From NCBI GenBank assembly GCA_029207755.1, contig JARCOQ010000006.1, positions 17,582,890-17,646,889 on the forward strand: 64,000 nt of DNA. Reading direction: 5' to 3'. Below the pieces are notes generated by a model, which was not told where the DNA came from, made no database searches, and worked only from the letters and a program-made list of their open reading frames with translations. The translations under genes were made by a program, and so were the position numbers. Positions 1 through 14,218 of this stretch are shown here, in pieces. Each line of letters begins with the position of its first letter. Positions within the stretch are counted from its first letter, which is position 1. Source of the stretch: Chamaea fasciata (Eukaryota; Chordata; Aves; Passeriformes; Sylviidae).

Positions 1-3000
1 AACAAAAAGAAACAACATCCTGTCATCGAACATCAGTAAGGCATAATTATTGTAGCTATGTTTTACCTACCACAGTGGATGTTATTACTTTGTGAGGATC
101 ACAAATATCAAGCCTCCAGGAATGTCACATGAGAATGTCATAAGTAAGCCTATGTCTAAAATAAACACTCAGAAATACCCTTCTCAAAATCACTCTGTCT
201 ACCTACATGCAAATGCATGTTACTACTAAGGGCAGTTCTTTACAAGATTAGAGAAATAACTTGTGGAAGAAGAAGTCTGTTATTTCAGGGGCAAAAACAG
301 CAACTGTGCAGAGCCAATATTTTACCATGACGTCTCTCAGACTGGTGCTGTTGGAAGAAGCCCTGAATACCGGTAGGCTACAGCTCAGCTGAAACACACT
401 GCAGCTGCTCAGGACGTGCTGCCATCAGAAACAGGTCTGAGGCCTGGCTCTTCTCTCTTTCATGCCACCGACTATAAGCCTGACTCGTATTTCTGCTGCC
501 CTTTGCCAACAGCCACATCTCAGGCAGGGAGCTCAAAGCTCCATGATAAAAAGCACCTTTGCTAAAATTTAAACAAACTGTGCCCAGCAAATGAATTTAA
601 AATGAGCGAGTGTCAGTGGCTGCTTTAGATAGATACATTTTTACTCACTGCTGACCAGCTCATGCATTTAGGTCTAGCAGTGTTGAAAGAAGACACAGGA
701 ATATATACCTCACTGGAAATGGCACGCAGCAGGGACAGGGCTTGTCAGTGCCGGGATGAGCCAGGGAAGGGAATTTTACAAATTCCTTTCAATGTCAGGT
801 CCTTAACTTTGCAGTGTCAGTTCTGTATGCTGAAGTTTTGTTTCATGCCCTATATATATTCCCCTTTCATAGAGAGAAGGCTGGTGACTGTGCTTACTAT
901 TCTTGGAGTGCTGTCGTGAATGGGTGGAATACTAAGAGAAAACCACATCTGAAAATGTACACTCACAACGTCTTATCAGTATTGGACATACATAATTTTT
1001 TCTTGCAAAGTTTTTGCTATGAAATTGGTTGTCACACAAATTCATGTGCTTCTCCTTGCTGTTTTGGTTGTTTTTTTAAAACTCGCTACATTACTATATT
1101 TTTTGATGTCCATTTTAATGTTCCTTACAGATAAAGCCAACCGTCTATACTAAAATTTCATGCACCCTTTTCTTTGGTTGAACAGAACTGTATTCTCACT
1201 ACACAGTAGTATTTCACATACATTTCAGTAACTGGGTACACTCCACACGGTTGAAATATCCACCTGTAAGCATGCAATATTTCTAACTTAATTGAATGTA
1301 AATGCAAATTTCCCCAACACACCTTCTCTAAGTGAAAGGAAATGCAAACTCCTTTGATGTAAAGCGCCACTGTTTAATTTACTACCGTGAGAAGTAAGGA
1401 TGGTTTAGTTAAATAACTGAAACACTGACCCTCGATCTGGTCTACCCTTGGAAAACTGAAATCTAAGAGTGAAAGGAGTTTCTCTCAGCAAAGTTTTTGA
1501 TAAATTGTAATTTATCTATTTGATACAGAGACTTTATGGAATGGTTTGGAGGAACAAAAGGTATGGAAGTTTGAAGTGTTCATGGAGAAACCCCAAAGGG
1601 AAACTAGCAGTGATGGTCCACCAAGCATACTGTTCTTCTAGTGAACTCCATTTTTGAGCTGAAAATCACTACAGATTTTCAACCCATTATAAATGAGACA
1701 ATGGCAGCATTAGTCTGCAGTTTTGTTTGAAAACATGAACTATTATTGATTACATGTGGAAATGCTGAACAATGAACCAATAACTTTGACCAACAGCATT
1801 TTAATCTCTTGAGCTGAGCAAGGTGCTCAACCAAGCCTTTGCGTGCTCTTCGCAAGACTCACGTGGAAGCCACTGGCGTAAAGTGAAAAGAGCTGCAGCA
1901 CTCCGAGCCAAGATCTACGTAAGCAATGCAGAAGAAACCACCACAAATATCCTATTTAGTGTGATGGGGGTCTGAAAATGAGGATTGTTTTGAGCATTGT
2001 GCATATTAAAGCTTTGTGGACGTTGGCTGGGATCACACCAGCTTTGATAAAGCAGGGTTAAGGAAAGATGTACAGGCTTCAGTCACAGAGGAGCAAAACA
2101 CAGATGCCTTCCAGAAAAATACTAAGGTAAAGGACGTGGAGTAGAGTTGGCTACCACTAGGTCCCAGGATGACAATGATGGTGATGACAATGACGAAGTA
2201 ACAACAGCATCACCACCCCCAAATTCTTAATTACAGAATAGATACGAAAGTGACCAAAGCCATTTAACATGCAAGTGAAAGTTGTTTTTCTTAAAAGTGA
2301 AGAAGGGGAGAGCTGCTTCTGCATCAAGACATAGTTACTCTGATTTCAGAAAATAGGTACATTGACACAGCAGTCAGCAAAGCACCTGAGAGAAACCATG
2401 AGAAACCAAAGAATTAAGACAGCTAAAGCACAATGGAAAGACACAGTGCTCTATTAATAATGCTCACCTTTAAAGAACCATGATAGGAGCGTGGCATTTA
2501 ATATCAGTGCTTATCACAAGCATCTCAAGAGATTTCAGCTCTTTTAATGTATGTCTTACAAAAGAAACACCACTAAAGAGTGCTGACTTCAATGTTTTCC
2601 TACTGCTAACAGCTGCCTTTCAGGCAAGATCCCATGAAGCTTTCCTCTTCCACACATTTAACTGACTGTGGATTTCCACGTTTAATTGAATGGGATTCAA
2701 TAGCAGGAGCAGAGAGAGTTCAAACTGTCCCTTTGGGGATTCGCTCAGGAGAAATTACTCATTCATGCCATGACATTTTGAGGGAATATCATAATGTCGT
2801 TTTGGACACAATGTCATAACTTAGAAGAACAGAAGAATAAGATGGAAACATCAATTATGATAAAAGAAAGGGTCTAAAAATTCATGGTTTGCCCTGTGTC
2901 CCTCCATTCCCAGGGAAATCCCAGTCTGAAAATGGCTGCTGTGCATCTGAAGTCGCTACATGCATCCACCACTGGGTCAGCACCATCACCCCGTGACAGG

Positions 3001-6000
3001 GTCCCCTGCAGGCTGTATCCAGCTGACTTTTGTTCACCCCAGGCACTCCAAAATCCTGCATGACAGGACAGAGCACAGCAGTGCTATGGAGACCAGTATA
3101 GTAGGAGACTGGTGTTGGCCGGGTCTTTCCCTTTCCCACAGCACAACATAGTAAAACAGAACTGATGTGGACATGGTGGGTAGAGGGGTATGATGGTATC
3201 ACAGGGTGTGACTAGAATGCAAAACCTTTCTATACACAGATACACATGAATAAGTACATGTACATGTGAACATAAATATGTTTGTGTGTGTATATATATA
3301 AAGGGTCCAGACAGTTATTTTTCTGATTCTATGTCATGTGCTAATACTGAATTACATTAGCAATACCACTCTACAGTATTAACATCAAGTCCTAAAAAAT
3401 AAATGTGAAAAATAAGGCAGATGCAGAACTGTCATAGGAAGGCTTGGAGTTTGAGGCCTTTATTACAACATCTCAGAGACAACCCACCAAGTCCTGTATG
3501 TTCTTCATGAGGACAAAGACTCGAAACTCCTTCCAGAAATACTCCTTGCATAGCTGATAAGCTGGGAGGTAAAAGGGTGGAGGAATGTCCTAGCAGGTTA
3601 TGTATGGCTTGGTGAGAAAGTTGACTCAACACTAGCCTGCATGTAAAAGACTGTATCATAATCCTCTCTCTGTCTCCGTCTGTCTTCAACCTGCTGACTT
3701 AATTAAATATAAATGTAATACGAATCAATTGTTTTCATCATGATTAAATATGTTAAAATGCCTCCATCTGGTTATGTGGTAATCAAACTTCATGGAACAA
3801 GAGTTTAAATTTCCAAAACTTTAAACCAGTGCTAAGTGACGCCTTTTTGTTTGGTGTCTGATTTTAAATTACTGATTATTTTTCATACATTATTTCATCT
3901 ACCACGTAAATTTTCACTTTTCATGTACTACAGCTGCTATGCCAACATTCAAAAGGCACCAAACATTTTGCGACAGTGCACTGAATGGCATCAATTAGAA
4001 AAATTTCAATGAATATTTGCAGAAAGGCTCTTTCCAGGCTGAATGGACCTCCCTGTCCCACTGCCACCTGTTCTGACTGCCCCACTGGCAAGCCAAGCCA
4101 TGGGAACCACCAGAGGACAACATGCTCCTGACCTCCATGAGCAGTTCTTTGCAAAAAGCTTAACCAGGAAAGTAAACTTTCACACTAGGCTTTTGTCTTC
4201 AGGACATTACAATTATTCAGTTTTTCAGTTACTGCTGCCACTTCAATTCATTTAGCAGTATGCCTTTTAGATTACAGTCCATTTATTATCAACGTGTTTT
4301 TTGCACAGAAGGTTACAGCAGTTTATTAATCCATCAATGGGCTCCCTAAAAATATGATCAATGATGCTGTATGAAATGCCATTCTTTATACACTTTAGGA
4401 GGTTTGGCAATTAGCACTTCAAAACATTATGACTGTATTGAAGGTTTAAAAAATATTTGTACAGAAAAAAACCCAGAATCATATCCCTGAAGAATTCTGC
4501 TGAATTAGAACAAAACATTGTAAATCTTACCACCTGACAACACCACTTCAATGAAATTATTCAAAAAATGCATGTTCTTTGCAAAAGTTATTTAAAAAAG
4601 TGTTCGAATTAGGATTTGATTAATGAGAATGTGTCTAGACCTACTCCATACTGCTGTGGTTTCTTGGAGTCCTGTTTCAGACATGCCTGAAAGCTGGGAA
4701 GCACTGCCATTTTCCAAAGCATCTTTTTAAAAGAAAACAATCTGACAGGGCTGCTTGCTCAGTACGATGTGGCTATGAACTGGGAGAGGCTATGAGACAC
4801 ATTATGGTTCACTTTTTTTGGATGAAGAGAGGCTCTTCAATTATAGAAGTGTAAACGGGCAAAGATTGAATCACGGCGATGAAAGTCCCATAAACACATG
4901 TCTCATCATTCACTGCACACCGTGTGCAGATACAGCAGCAAGCAACACCTTGCTACAAGGTGAGAGAGAGTTAATGTTATCCACCCTCCTGCACAGCCCT
5001 CACGTTACATTCAAAGGACAGCGCACTCCTCTGAGCCTTGTTTTAAAAATACCACTTACTGTAGCACTGTGCCAAATATTTTGGTTGATATTTAAATAAT
5101 TCATGAATGCTAATCTCTTTTTTTTAATAGAAGAATAAAACCATCATATTCAGAAGCTGACCTTTTTACTCTGCTATATAAACCCATTAACAATACAGAA
5201 AAACATATCCCCAACATAAAAAGCTTTGAAATATCAATTTAAAGACTACTTTCTGCTATATCCTTTATTGTAAATGCTACCAAGAAAAAAGCAGAAACCA
5301 AAAATCAATTTTTAATATATTCCTTCCTACCACAAGGCATCAGAAACATTAATGGTTTCTTATCTACATGGCTACTCTTACAAGCTCTGCTCTTCCCACA
5401 TCTGCCCTTAAAACATGATTAATGTATGTTTGCATATATATTTGAAGTACTTCTGGATGTAAATTAATTAACAATAACACAGTATAAACAAATTTCCCAT
5501 TGTTTGATTACCCAGAATAACAGCTTGATATTTATATAGCTGCTGCAACTTAGGCAAGAGAAAATGTTGCACATTTTTGATTAGCTAACTGGATTGCAAA
5601 CAAACTGGGAACCCAGGCAGGAACCAGACTTTGGAAGTTAAGCTTTGGAGACATTGTTGTTTTGCAGAACTCAAGAACCTCTAGTACCACTTTTTGGGAA
5701 AGTTTTCTGCCTTTAAACTTCCAATGGTCAAGGAACAACTCATTAAATTGGAGAAGTTCCACTGAAAATAGGCATCACAATAAAATTATCGAGCAGTAGC
5801 TGAACTGAACTGATTGCGGATGAGCGATGGTTATTAACAGCCTTGTGCAACCTGAGTGTAGAAAAACTCCCTTTCTTCTTCTTTTTTTCTGGTGCTTCTG
5901 AAAAGTCTCTCTTTTTCCATCATAAACCCATACACACAGACACTTCTGCATAATTTTTAAGTTCCACATTTTTATCAAATTTCATCCCCTTGTTCCCAGT

Positions 6001-8729
6001 TACGGCAGATTCCAGGCTTTCTTCACCACTATTGGTGAACCCACTCCATCATGTTTTTGGAGATGAGGGTGGAAATTTTCTCTGTAATCAACAAAGAGAA
6101 GTAGATGCCTTTGAAAGCACAGAGGGAGATCTGGATTAGGAATCTAATTAATTAGGGATTAGGAACCTAAATTATGTGGACTTCTGTTCATAATGCACGT
6201 ATTTACTTCAGGAGGACTAGTTCACTATGTGCTTAAATCATGAGGGCAAGATATAATCTAGATATTTTCCTGAGGTTCACATCACATCCTCTATCACAGG
6301 TTTCATGGGACATTTTTCTTCCTCTCTTTCCAGATCAGCACTATGGTATATATGTGTATGTTATTAAAATAACACCACATGCAAATCCGTAGCACACTGG
6401 ACTGGAAGGCAGGAGAGACAACTGGAGCACATTGAGAGGCTGTGAAACCATTGCAAAAAATCATTAACCTGTGTTTGCCTGGGCTTTGCATTTTTCTCTT
6501 TTACCTACTTTTAAATAGCATCCACCTTTTCACATTATCCCATACTCAGAAGACTTGGTCAATCTACTGGCTGGCTTGTAGGAAAGACTAACCCCGGTAT
6601 TATTGGAAAAACCTATGTGAAGATATCAGTATTTCATAAATATACCGTGGTATTGCTACAGTAATACTGCAATATTACAGAAGCATCAAAGAAAATTCTC
6701 CTGTTGCCTGAAAACGCATCACTTAAAATCCACAATGTAAAAGCCTCTTCTCCAATCAACTAGAACAGGCTTGGCTCCACAAATGCAAACTGGATAACTA
6801 TTACTCTTAATATATTAAGAAAAAATCAATGACATAACCGATTTTTAATATCATATGAAAACCATCAAAGCATGTAATGTCATTTTAAAGTGATCTTTTA
6901 AGTGTTAAACAGCAGAAACCTACACGGCCATGAAAAGCAGGTTTTTTTCCTTTTTAGAAAAGAAAGAGAGTAATCCCAGGGATTTACAACTAATTGTATA
7001 GTTTCAGCACTGAATAATTGGAGTAAGTAAAAGTCTATTTGAACTATCTCACATTTGTCAGGCCAGTGCTGTCAGCTGCAAACTCCACTCACAGGGTATC
7101 ACAGTTGCCTTCTAAATACTGCTGCATACTGCAAATACTATTGGAACACCTTGGTGCATCATGCTAAGTTAAAGAACACCCTCGTCCCCAGTTTTAATGA
7201 TAATCAAAATGTAGATTTTATTTTTGTTATGATTCCTGTCAAGCTGCCGGCATGGGAATATGCCTCTGGGAAATCCTATTGAACCCCTGTAACAGAGACC
7301 TGTCTCTGACAGTAGGGAGGGAGCAAAGTGTTCCTAAAACAATGTGGAAAATGTGAATTCTCTCAGGAGAAAAAAAATACTTAATTCACTTTTTCATGTT
7401 AATCGTTGCTACCTATTGATGTCCTAAACCTGCTGCTGAATATTAGGGAATTCAGAGTAAAAAGCCATAAGGTAAAGCTTTTACCAGCATGTATCTGAGC
7501 ATTAACTGAAATGCCTTAAGGCAGAGAAGAACTGCTTCTGAAACATTTACATGAGATGAATAGAGCTTGGATAAAGAAAAAAAAGGGGTATTCACAATAG
7601 TTTTCCTTATAGCTATCCCCATCAGTTAGTCGTTAAATACAATGACTTTTTTTTTACTTAAATTCTCAGAAATAAAGCCCTTTGTAAAGAACCACAAGAT
7701 CTGAGAAAATATGGCTGGATGAAATACCCCAAAACTATTTTTAACAAAATAGTGCTTATAGGATTGGTATTTCTAATGGCAGGTTTGAAAGGCACTGGTT
7801 TGGGTTTTTTCTATTGGAGACTCTCACGGAGGGTTTGTCAGGGAGCCTTTGGGGATCCGTAATTTAGGTGCATCATCCTCTGTGTACAGTACACAACATC
7901 AAACACACAATTATGACTGAATCTTAATCCTCCTTCCACTCTATCTTCTGAATAATAACCTGTGTTATTACAGAAAACCATTTTTTACTGCAAATGAGTC
8001 ATATAACTTCCAGGATAACTTCCCCTCACTCCATTTTGTCTGCAGTTCTGGTGAGTCACATCAAGTCTCAGGTGTTATGGGAGACACAGCCCGGGACACC
8101 TGCCCCCCGGTCCCTGTGGGGCACAAGGCAAATGCCTTGCTGCTCAGCAGGGAAGGATGGTGAGGCACTGGCTGGAAAGCACTAACCCGCACCCCACCCA
8201 AGCAGTCATTGGGGAGGAAATTCTAATTCTGGAGGAAATTCTTATTTTGTTTTTTCAGAAGTGATGTGTCACTCACTGAAGTGTAGTAACTGCTACCTGC
8301 TGGCCCCTGATAACAGGCAGGTTTTGGGACCATAAAGCTTTGGGCAGCCTAACATAGGTTGGTCTCACCTATGTGCTTTTTAAGTCTGCTTTTCTAGCTG
8401 CTCCTTGTCACCTCTCTTGTCACTAGCATGTGCCATATATACCTACATGTGCATGGAGCTGATGGGAATGGCACTGCCTGGGTGAGATTTGATGTGGCTG
8501 GAAGCTGCAAGGCCAAAACTGATATAACTTCTTGGAGGCAAATTTCTGATTACACTTAGCACAGGGAGACTTTCCGTAGGTGCTGGCACCAGGATCCCAG
8601 CAGGGTCCTCCGCCCCCTGGGGAAACAAGGCTCTGAAGTTGTAATCTGACTTAAAAGCTCCCAGCAGGGAACTCGTTCCCCTCCCAACCAACTCATTGTC
8701 ACAGAAGTTTGGGATCTGGCTCCCAAGGA
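1..8729. other. Non-coding block, no gene recognised
   Basis: I see no supported gene, RNA gene or recognisable transposon here. Open frames are short (the longest are about 106 codons), occur on both strands, overlap each other and show no domain or convincing splice arrangement. The sequence is AT-rich and CpG-poor. Small local structures are an imperfect GATGAC-type stretch near 2167-2200, a GT/TA run near 3284-3300, a short palindrome-like cluster near 6135-6170, and a 14-base direct repeat (GGAGGAAATTCT core) near 8213-8245. Conserved non-coding elements may be hidden here, but I cannot show any without alignment. Confidence 0.6.
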
Positions 8730-8960
8730 AGAGTGGCCAATTTCTCCTCTGAATTTGTTGGGATCATCTTTTAACCCTGGCATCTCAGCCTGCCTTTTTT
8801 CTCCTCGATTAAGGAGCTATCCACTATTGAAGGTATCGCTGTCAGGTAATACCTTGTAGACCACCATCACATCATCTCACATCCCCCTCTTGGACAAAGT
8901 AAGTAGATTGAGCTTCTTAAGTCTGTAATTGTAGGACCTATTTTCCAGAGATTGAGTGAA
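8730..8960 (-). repeat. Ancient CR1/L3-like LINE fragment (degraded, minus strand)
   Basis: Read on the minus strand, this stretch follows the order of the C-terminal coding and 3' part of old amniote CR1-type LINEs. First comes a segment equivalent to 'GGAAAACATGACCTATGA', then a 'GTGATGTGATGGTGGTCTAC' stretch, then 'GACAAATTCAGACTGG'-like sequence (here CAACAAATTCAGAGGAG). Many substitutions and indels remove any reading frame. Family naming rests on remembered consensus patterns, so CR1, L3 or a related old avian/reptile LINE are all possible. The right-hand limit near the GATTGAG at 8950 is approximate, and the left-hand limit is uncertain by about 100 bases. Confidence 0.5.
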
Positions 8961-11900
8961 TTTGCTACCGACTTTAATGCTTGTCAGGATTTACTCTCAG
9001 AGCCTCAGCTGGGGTAAATTCTGTGCTCAGAGGTCAGAAGAAAATGTAGCTAAACCATTGCTGAGATTTTCTGATTCCAAATATCTCCTGCAAATCTCTC
9101 ACTGTACACTTACTATTTTGCAATCTGCTTTAATTAAGGCTTAGCAATCAGAAGGCAAAAAAATCTTTGAAGTTTAACAATTCAATAGTGTGTGAAAATG
9201 TTAAATGCTAAGCCCTTTTGTATAAGCCTTATTCTGTTCATTAACAAATTTTCAATATATGAAACTGTTTGTTCAAAGCAGATAAAGAAAAAAGGACTGG
9301 TGTGGATAATACCTTGTGGCTAGCAGACTTCTTAAATTCAGTTATTTACCAAATGTTATGCTGGTGACAGTGGAGTGCTTTGCAAAACCCGGACAGTAAA
9401 TCATATGAAATTATACTCCCATGCAACCTTAAATTTTGCATTTTAATTGTCTTTAAACAGATCCTGCCAGTGTTATAGCCTAAAATATGCAATATAGTTC
9501 TAGATAACAGTAAAACAGATATCAGAAAAGAGCAATAAGAATTATGGTTGGATTTGTTTCCTTCCAGGGCAGTGCATTTTTTGCCTCTGAAATAGCGAGT
9601 GGGCAAAGTGGAGCCCTCCTGTACCTCCAGCTGGACCAGTCCCTACATACATCTCCTGTCTGGAGAGGGTCCTGGCAGGGAAGGACATGCAGGAATCTAT
9701 ATAATGGATATCTTCATGGCTGAAGAACTCAAATCAAAGTCTTACAGGCATGTGACAAATCAAACCAAAGATCTTAATATTTGAGAAGCCTGGGGCTGCT
9801 TTATTTCCCCAACAGCTGGGCAGAGAGCTATATAGAGTATACCTAAAGCATATGGAAGGAAGTACAATACACAAATCGTGGGTTGCATTTATAATGATAT
9901 TTTTGGACATAATTTTTTTTCATGTTTTGGTCTGTTTTTTGTGGGTAAGAAGATAATTGTGCAATCCTGCCTGGGTCCTCATGAAACATATGCTACCCAG
10001 TCTAGTTTTCTAGAGTACCTGAGTCCTCTCACAACCAACTGAACTTGATACATAGGAAGAAAAAAGTGGTCAGAAACTTCAATACAAATGCTGTATTATG
10101 TATCCTAATAGCTTTACTGCTGAGAGACTGGTGTTTGGTTTCACTGTTCATAAAATTTGTATTGATAACTACTTACGTTATACTAATGACTCCCACATAT
10201 GACTTTCCTAATAATCTACAACAAGGCATGAAATCTACTATTTGTGGTAGGACCCACCCATGAAATCAGACAACTTTGTCCAGAATTTTTAAAGTAATAC
10301 TATCATAAACATTATGGTAAAGTATGCAATATAAATGCAATTGTACCATAATACCCACAGAGTATGTATTAATGCAACCATTAAACAGAATAGTACTACC
10401 ACAACATTAATACATTTTAGATTATAGCAGCAGAATTAATACACATTAGGTTACAACATTTTCCTACAGTAATTACTGGAATACTACATTATCCATAAGA
10501 AACTGCCATCTGCCTTCGAGAACCTAATTTATCTACCCTTTCAGAGCAACAGGAGCACAGCTGGCCTCTCTGGAGACAGAGCTCCAGCTGAGGAGCAGCA
10601 ATAGCCATTTCAAGAAGAGCCAGAGGTTCACAGGCCAGTGTTTTGGTGATACTGATTCTTTGGAGCAGTGCAGGTACCACTGACATGGGAAGCTCTTTGG
10701 GAAATGTTTGCTGCTGAAGCAGTCTCTCCTGGGAACTGTGGATGCCTGGCTCTTCTGTATTCTCTAACTTCTGTTCTCAGCCAAAAAAAATCTGATGAAA
10801 ATGCTGGAGGACAGGACAGGAGGAGTTTTGTTTTGTGATGGTGAGAGGCAAAGGCGTTTGCAGATTAATTTACCTGATTAATGTTGATCCTGATCAATGA
10901 AGATGATGAAAGGCCATAAACTCCTCCTGAGGAGGCTCAGGGCTTTTGAGCTTACAGAAAAAGCATAAATATTCATTTCCCTAATAATATAAACTGAAAA
11001 TCTTCATTTGACCAGTTTTAAGGGCTGCCCTAAGTCCTGGCCAGAAGCAATCCTCATTCCCTTAGAATTTCAGTTCTCAGGAAAAATGAAATGACAGCCT
11101 GATGGGTCTGATGGGTCAGCCCTTTTGGGACTGAACTGAACATCTCCTGCCGCCAAATGGAGGATCTTTGTTTCTCTCTGCATGAAATGGAGAATCTCAA
11201 TCCCGCAGAGAGTATGTTCACAACGGAATAGGCCAGCTAATTAAATGGTTTTCTGATTATGCCAACTGGAAAAGTAAAACCCATTTTTCACAAAACTATA
11301 GGAAAAATTCTCTTTTCAAAACAAAATATTTCCTACTTGTAGAAATTGTGCAGAACATGAAGAGACAGTGGGTTGAGCCACATGAAAATTCTAGGAAGGT
11401 AAGAAATGTGTTACATGACCTGGAGAGCTGGGTTATCCATTCCAGAATCTCACATTCCCATGTTTGACTGCAGTTATTTTTATGTCCCTCATTTGTAAGA
11501 CATCCAAATCAGTAGCTCAGGACTTTCTACTGCCTGAAAAATCTTGCATGATATTAAAATGCTAGACATGTGCAAATACCATTAATTACTAACTGAAGTA
11601 ATTTTTCTTCTGGGTCTCTCAGAAAATCTTTCTACTTCCATTTTCTAGATGAGTACTTCTTAAATGGGCACTGCATTTCCAGAGCAGAAACGTGATGGGG
11701 CTGGGTCAGCTCAGGCATGGGCTGGGCTGTAGAGAAAGCTTTATGGTGGAAGACAAAGCTTTGCTACATCCGTGATTTACCCCTTGCACTGACATGTCCT
11801 TCTCCATTTCCAGAAGGACTCTGAAACACATCTCATTCTGTCCTCCTCTGAAGAGGCAAGTGACAGGAGCAGCTGAGTTGAGGACAGAGATGAGCATGAT

Positions 11901-12672
11901 ATGGAGTCAGTTTGCCCTTTCCCTCTCTTCTCAGTGCTCCCTGCTAACTCCTATGGAGTGTTCACTGTATCCCAGCCACATCCAAAGGATGTCTCTTGGC
12001 AGGGAAACTACTGTGAGAAAGGACAAGCAGGTGAACGCGAGGAAAAGACTGAGTTCAGAATAAAGCTGCAAAGGCAACTAAGTCCCTCTGGACTCAGGTG
12101 GCATCTCTCCATTCCATCCCTACTCCATATCCTAATGTAAAACTGGTTCTCAGAGGAGAAAGGCAGAGACAGACAGTATTGCAAAAAAGAGGAAGACAGT
12201 CAAGTAAAGCAACTCTGAACAGTATCTGCTCCAAGAGAATTTTGCCCCTGTAACTATCACTGGCAAGCCTGTAAAGCATAAAGAAGTCCCAGGATGCAAA
12301 TTGTGCCCTTCATACCAAGGAACAACTCCCTGGCTGCTACTCTGTTGATAACAACACATCCCGATATCCAAGGAGAGTTGATATCCTGAAATAAAAGGTG
12401 TGCCTGAACTAGAGTAGCTCCCTACCATGATACAAGAACACTCAGGAAGGCTCAGGACACTAAAAACTGTACAGGATGCTGAGCTGCTCCAGGCAGCCAA
12501 TGGGGATATCCCACATCCCTCATGCTGCAGAGCGCTGCAAGGATGCCCATGTAGAGTGCCCCTGTACTATCCAAGGTTATGCTTGGGAGATGAGGAGAAG
12601 CACACACCCATACCTAGCTCAGGAAGCTCCAACTCACCCCTTATTCTCCCCACAGCTTGAAGTGCTTATCTG
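8961..12672. other. Non-coding block, no gene recognised
   Basis: No gene or clear transposon is visible. Frames of up to 116 codons near 11.7-12.7 kb overlap on both strands and have no family resemblance. A T-rich, G-containing run lies near 9907-9950. The stretch around 10270-10490 is very AT-rich, with repeated short TAATAC/ATTAC words. The block ends at the 3' terminus of the minus-strand CR1. Confidence 0.55.
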
Positions 12673-13875
12673 AATCACAGAATCACAGAATCTTCTGAGT
12701 TGGAAGGGACCCTCAAGGATCATCAAAGTCCAACTCCTGGCCCTGCACAGGACAGCCTCAAAGATCATGCCATATGCCTAAGAGAGTTGTCCAAACACTT
12801 GAACTCTCTCAGGCTTGGTGACCACTTCCCTGGGGAGACTGTTCCAGTGCCCCACTAATGTTTTTCTAATACGTAATCTACACCTCCCCTGAACAGCTCT
12901 ATGTCATTACCTCAGATCCTGGCCACCAGAGAGAAGAGATCAGTGTCTGCCTCTCCTCTTCCCCACATGAGGAAGTTGTAACTGCAATGATGTCTCTCTT
13001 CAATCTCCTCCTCCCCAGGCAGAGCAAGCCAAGTGACCTCAGCTGCTCCTCACATGGCTTCCCCTCAAGGCCCTTCACCATCTTTGTTGCCCTCCTTGGA
13101 CACTCTGTAATAGCTTCCTATCTTTCTTATATTGCAGTCCCCAAAACTGCCCCCAGCACTCAAGGTGAGGCTGCCCCAGCTCAGAGCAGAGCAGGACAAT
13201 CCCCTCCCTTGCCTGGCTGGTGATGCTGTGCCTGATGCACCCCTGGACACGCTTGGCTCTCCTGGCTGCCAGGGCACTGCTGGCTATTATTCAACTTTCC
13301 ATCGACCAGGACCCTCACAGACCTTTCGGCTGCACTGCTTTCCAGCGTCTCATTCCCAGTCTGTAACAAACACCCAGGGTTACCTCATTCCAGCTACAGA
13401 ATCCAGCACTTTCACTTGATGAACTTCATGTGGTTGGTGATTGCTCAGCCCTCTGCTTTGTCAAGGTCTCTCTGCAGGGCCTCCCTGCCTTTGAGGAAGT
13501 CAACAGCTCCTCCCAGCTTTGCATCATCTGCAGACTTGCTCAATCCCTCCCAGTCCTGCATCAAAGTCATTTATGAAGATGTTGAAGAGCACAAGACCAA
13601 GGATGGCCTTGTGGAACCCAACTAGTGACAGGTCACCACTCTGATGTCACCTGATCCACTGTAACTCTTTGTACCTGACCCATGAGCCACCTGCTCACCC
13701 ATCACACCATGATGTGTTTATCCAGCCGTGCTGGACATTTTGTCCAGAGGAATCTTGTGAGAGACAGTATCAAAAGCTATATTGAAATCCAAAAAGATTG
13801 CAACTGGCTTCCCTTGATCAGCTAGGTGGGTTACCTTGTCATAAAAGGAAATCAGATTTGACAGATTTGAAGATG
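12673..13875 (-). mobile_element. CR1 LINE, 5'-truncated, inactive
   Basis: The plus strand begins with tandem AATCACAG units followed by 'GTTGGAAGGGACC'. This is the reverse complement of the canonical avian CR1 3' terminus, so the element reads leftwards. About 1.2 kb remain: part of the reverse transcriptase, the C-terminal region and the 3' UTR. Reverse transcriptase motif A is visible as FLDF...AFDTVSH (Leu-Asp codons at 13787-13792). Motif C is degraded from FADD to SADD (Asp-Asp codons at 13523-13528). A frameshift after motif A and several in-frame stops show that it is dead. The 5' truncation near 13865-13880 is typical of CR1 copies, which usually retain only their 3' part. Moderate divergence from the family pattern suggests an old but not ancient insertion. 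No flanking gene depends on it. Confidence 0.93.
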
Positions 13876-14007
13876 GGAAGCTTCCAGGTGACCTACAGCC
13901 AGTCACATCCGCAACACACAAAGACCCCACTTCACCAGCTCCTTCTGAAGGAGAAAAAGGATAAAAAAATCAGAGGAGAGAGAAGGTGGGCCCCTTTAAC
14001 AGACAGA

Positions 14008-14218
14008 TATAATTAACCATTCCAACAATTTATCAAGGTTTCTCAGGCATTTCCAACCATGGCAATTTTAAATCAAGGTTGGATGCTTTATTTCTGAAAT
14101 AAATGCTCTTGTTCAAACAAGAATTATTTCAGGGAAGTTTGATAGTATATGTTGTAAGACGAGGTCAGACTAGATTATCACAGTATTCCCTTCTGGCATT
14201 ATAATCTATGAATCTATA
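14008..14218 (+). repeat. Ancient CR1-like LINE 3' end (plus strand)
   Basis: The stretch starts with 'TTAACCATTCCAACAATTTA' and runs through 'TTTTAAATCAAGGTTGGATG', 'CAAGAATTATTTCAGGGAAG' and 'GAGGTCAGACTAGATTATCA'. It ends in 'TTCCCTTCTGGCATTATAAT' and 'CTATGAATCTAT'. This word order matches the 3' end of an old CR1-type LINE shared among turtles, crocodilians and birds, including the octamer-like tail. It lies in opposite orientation to the younger CR1 just to the left, so the two are separate insertions. No coding capacity remains. The family label comes from memory of the consensus, but the 3' tail makes the LINE assignment firm. Confidence 0.8.

Noticed and set aside
13718..13930. 70-codon minus-strand frame as a host gene
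   Set aside because: It is the motif A region of a dead CR1 reverse transcriptase, with a frameshift directly downstream.
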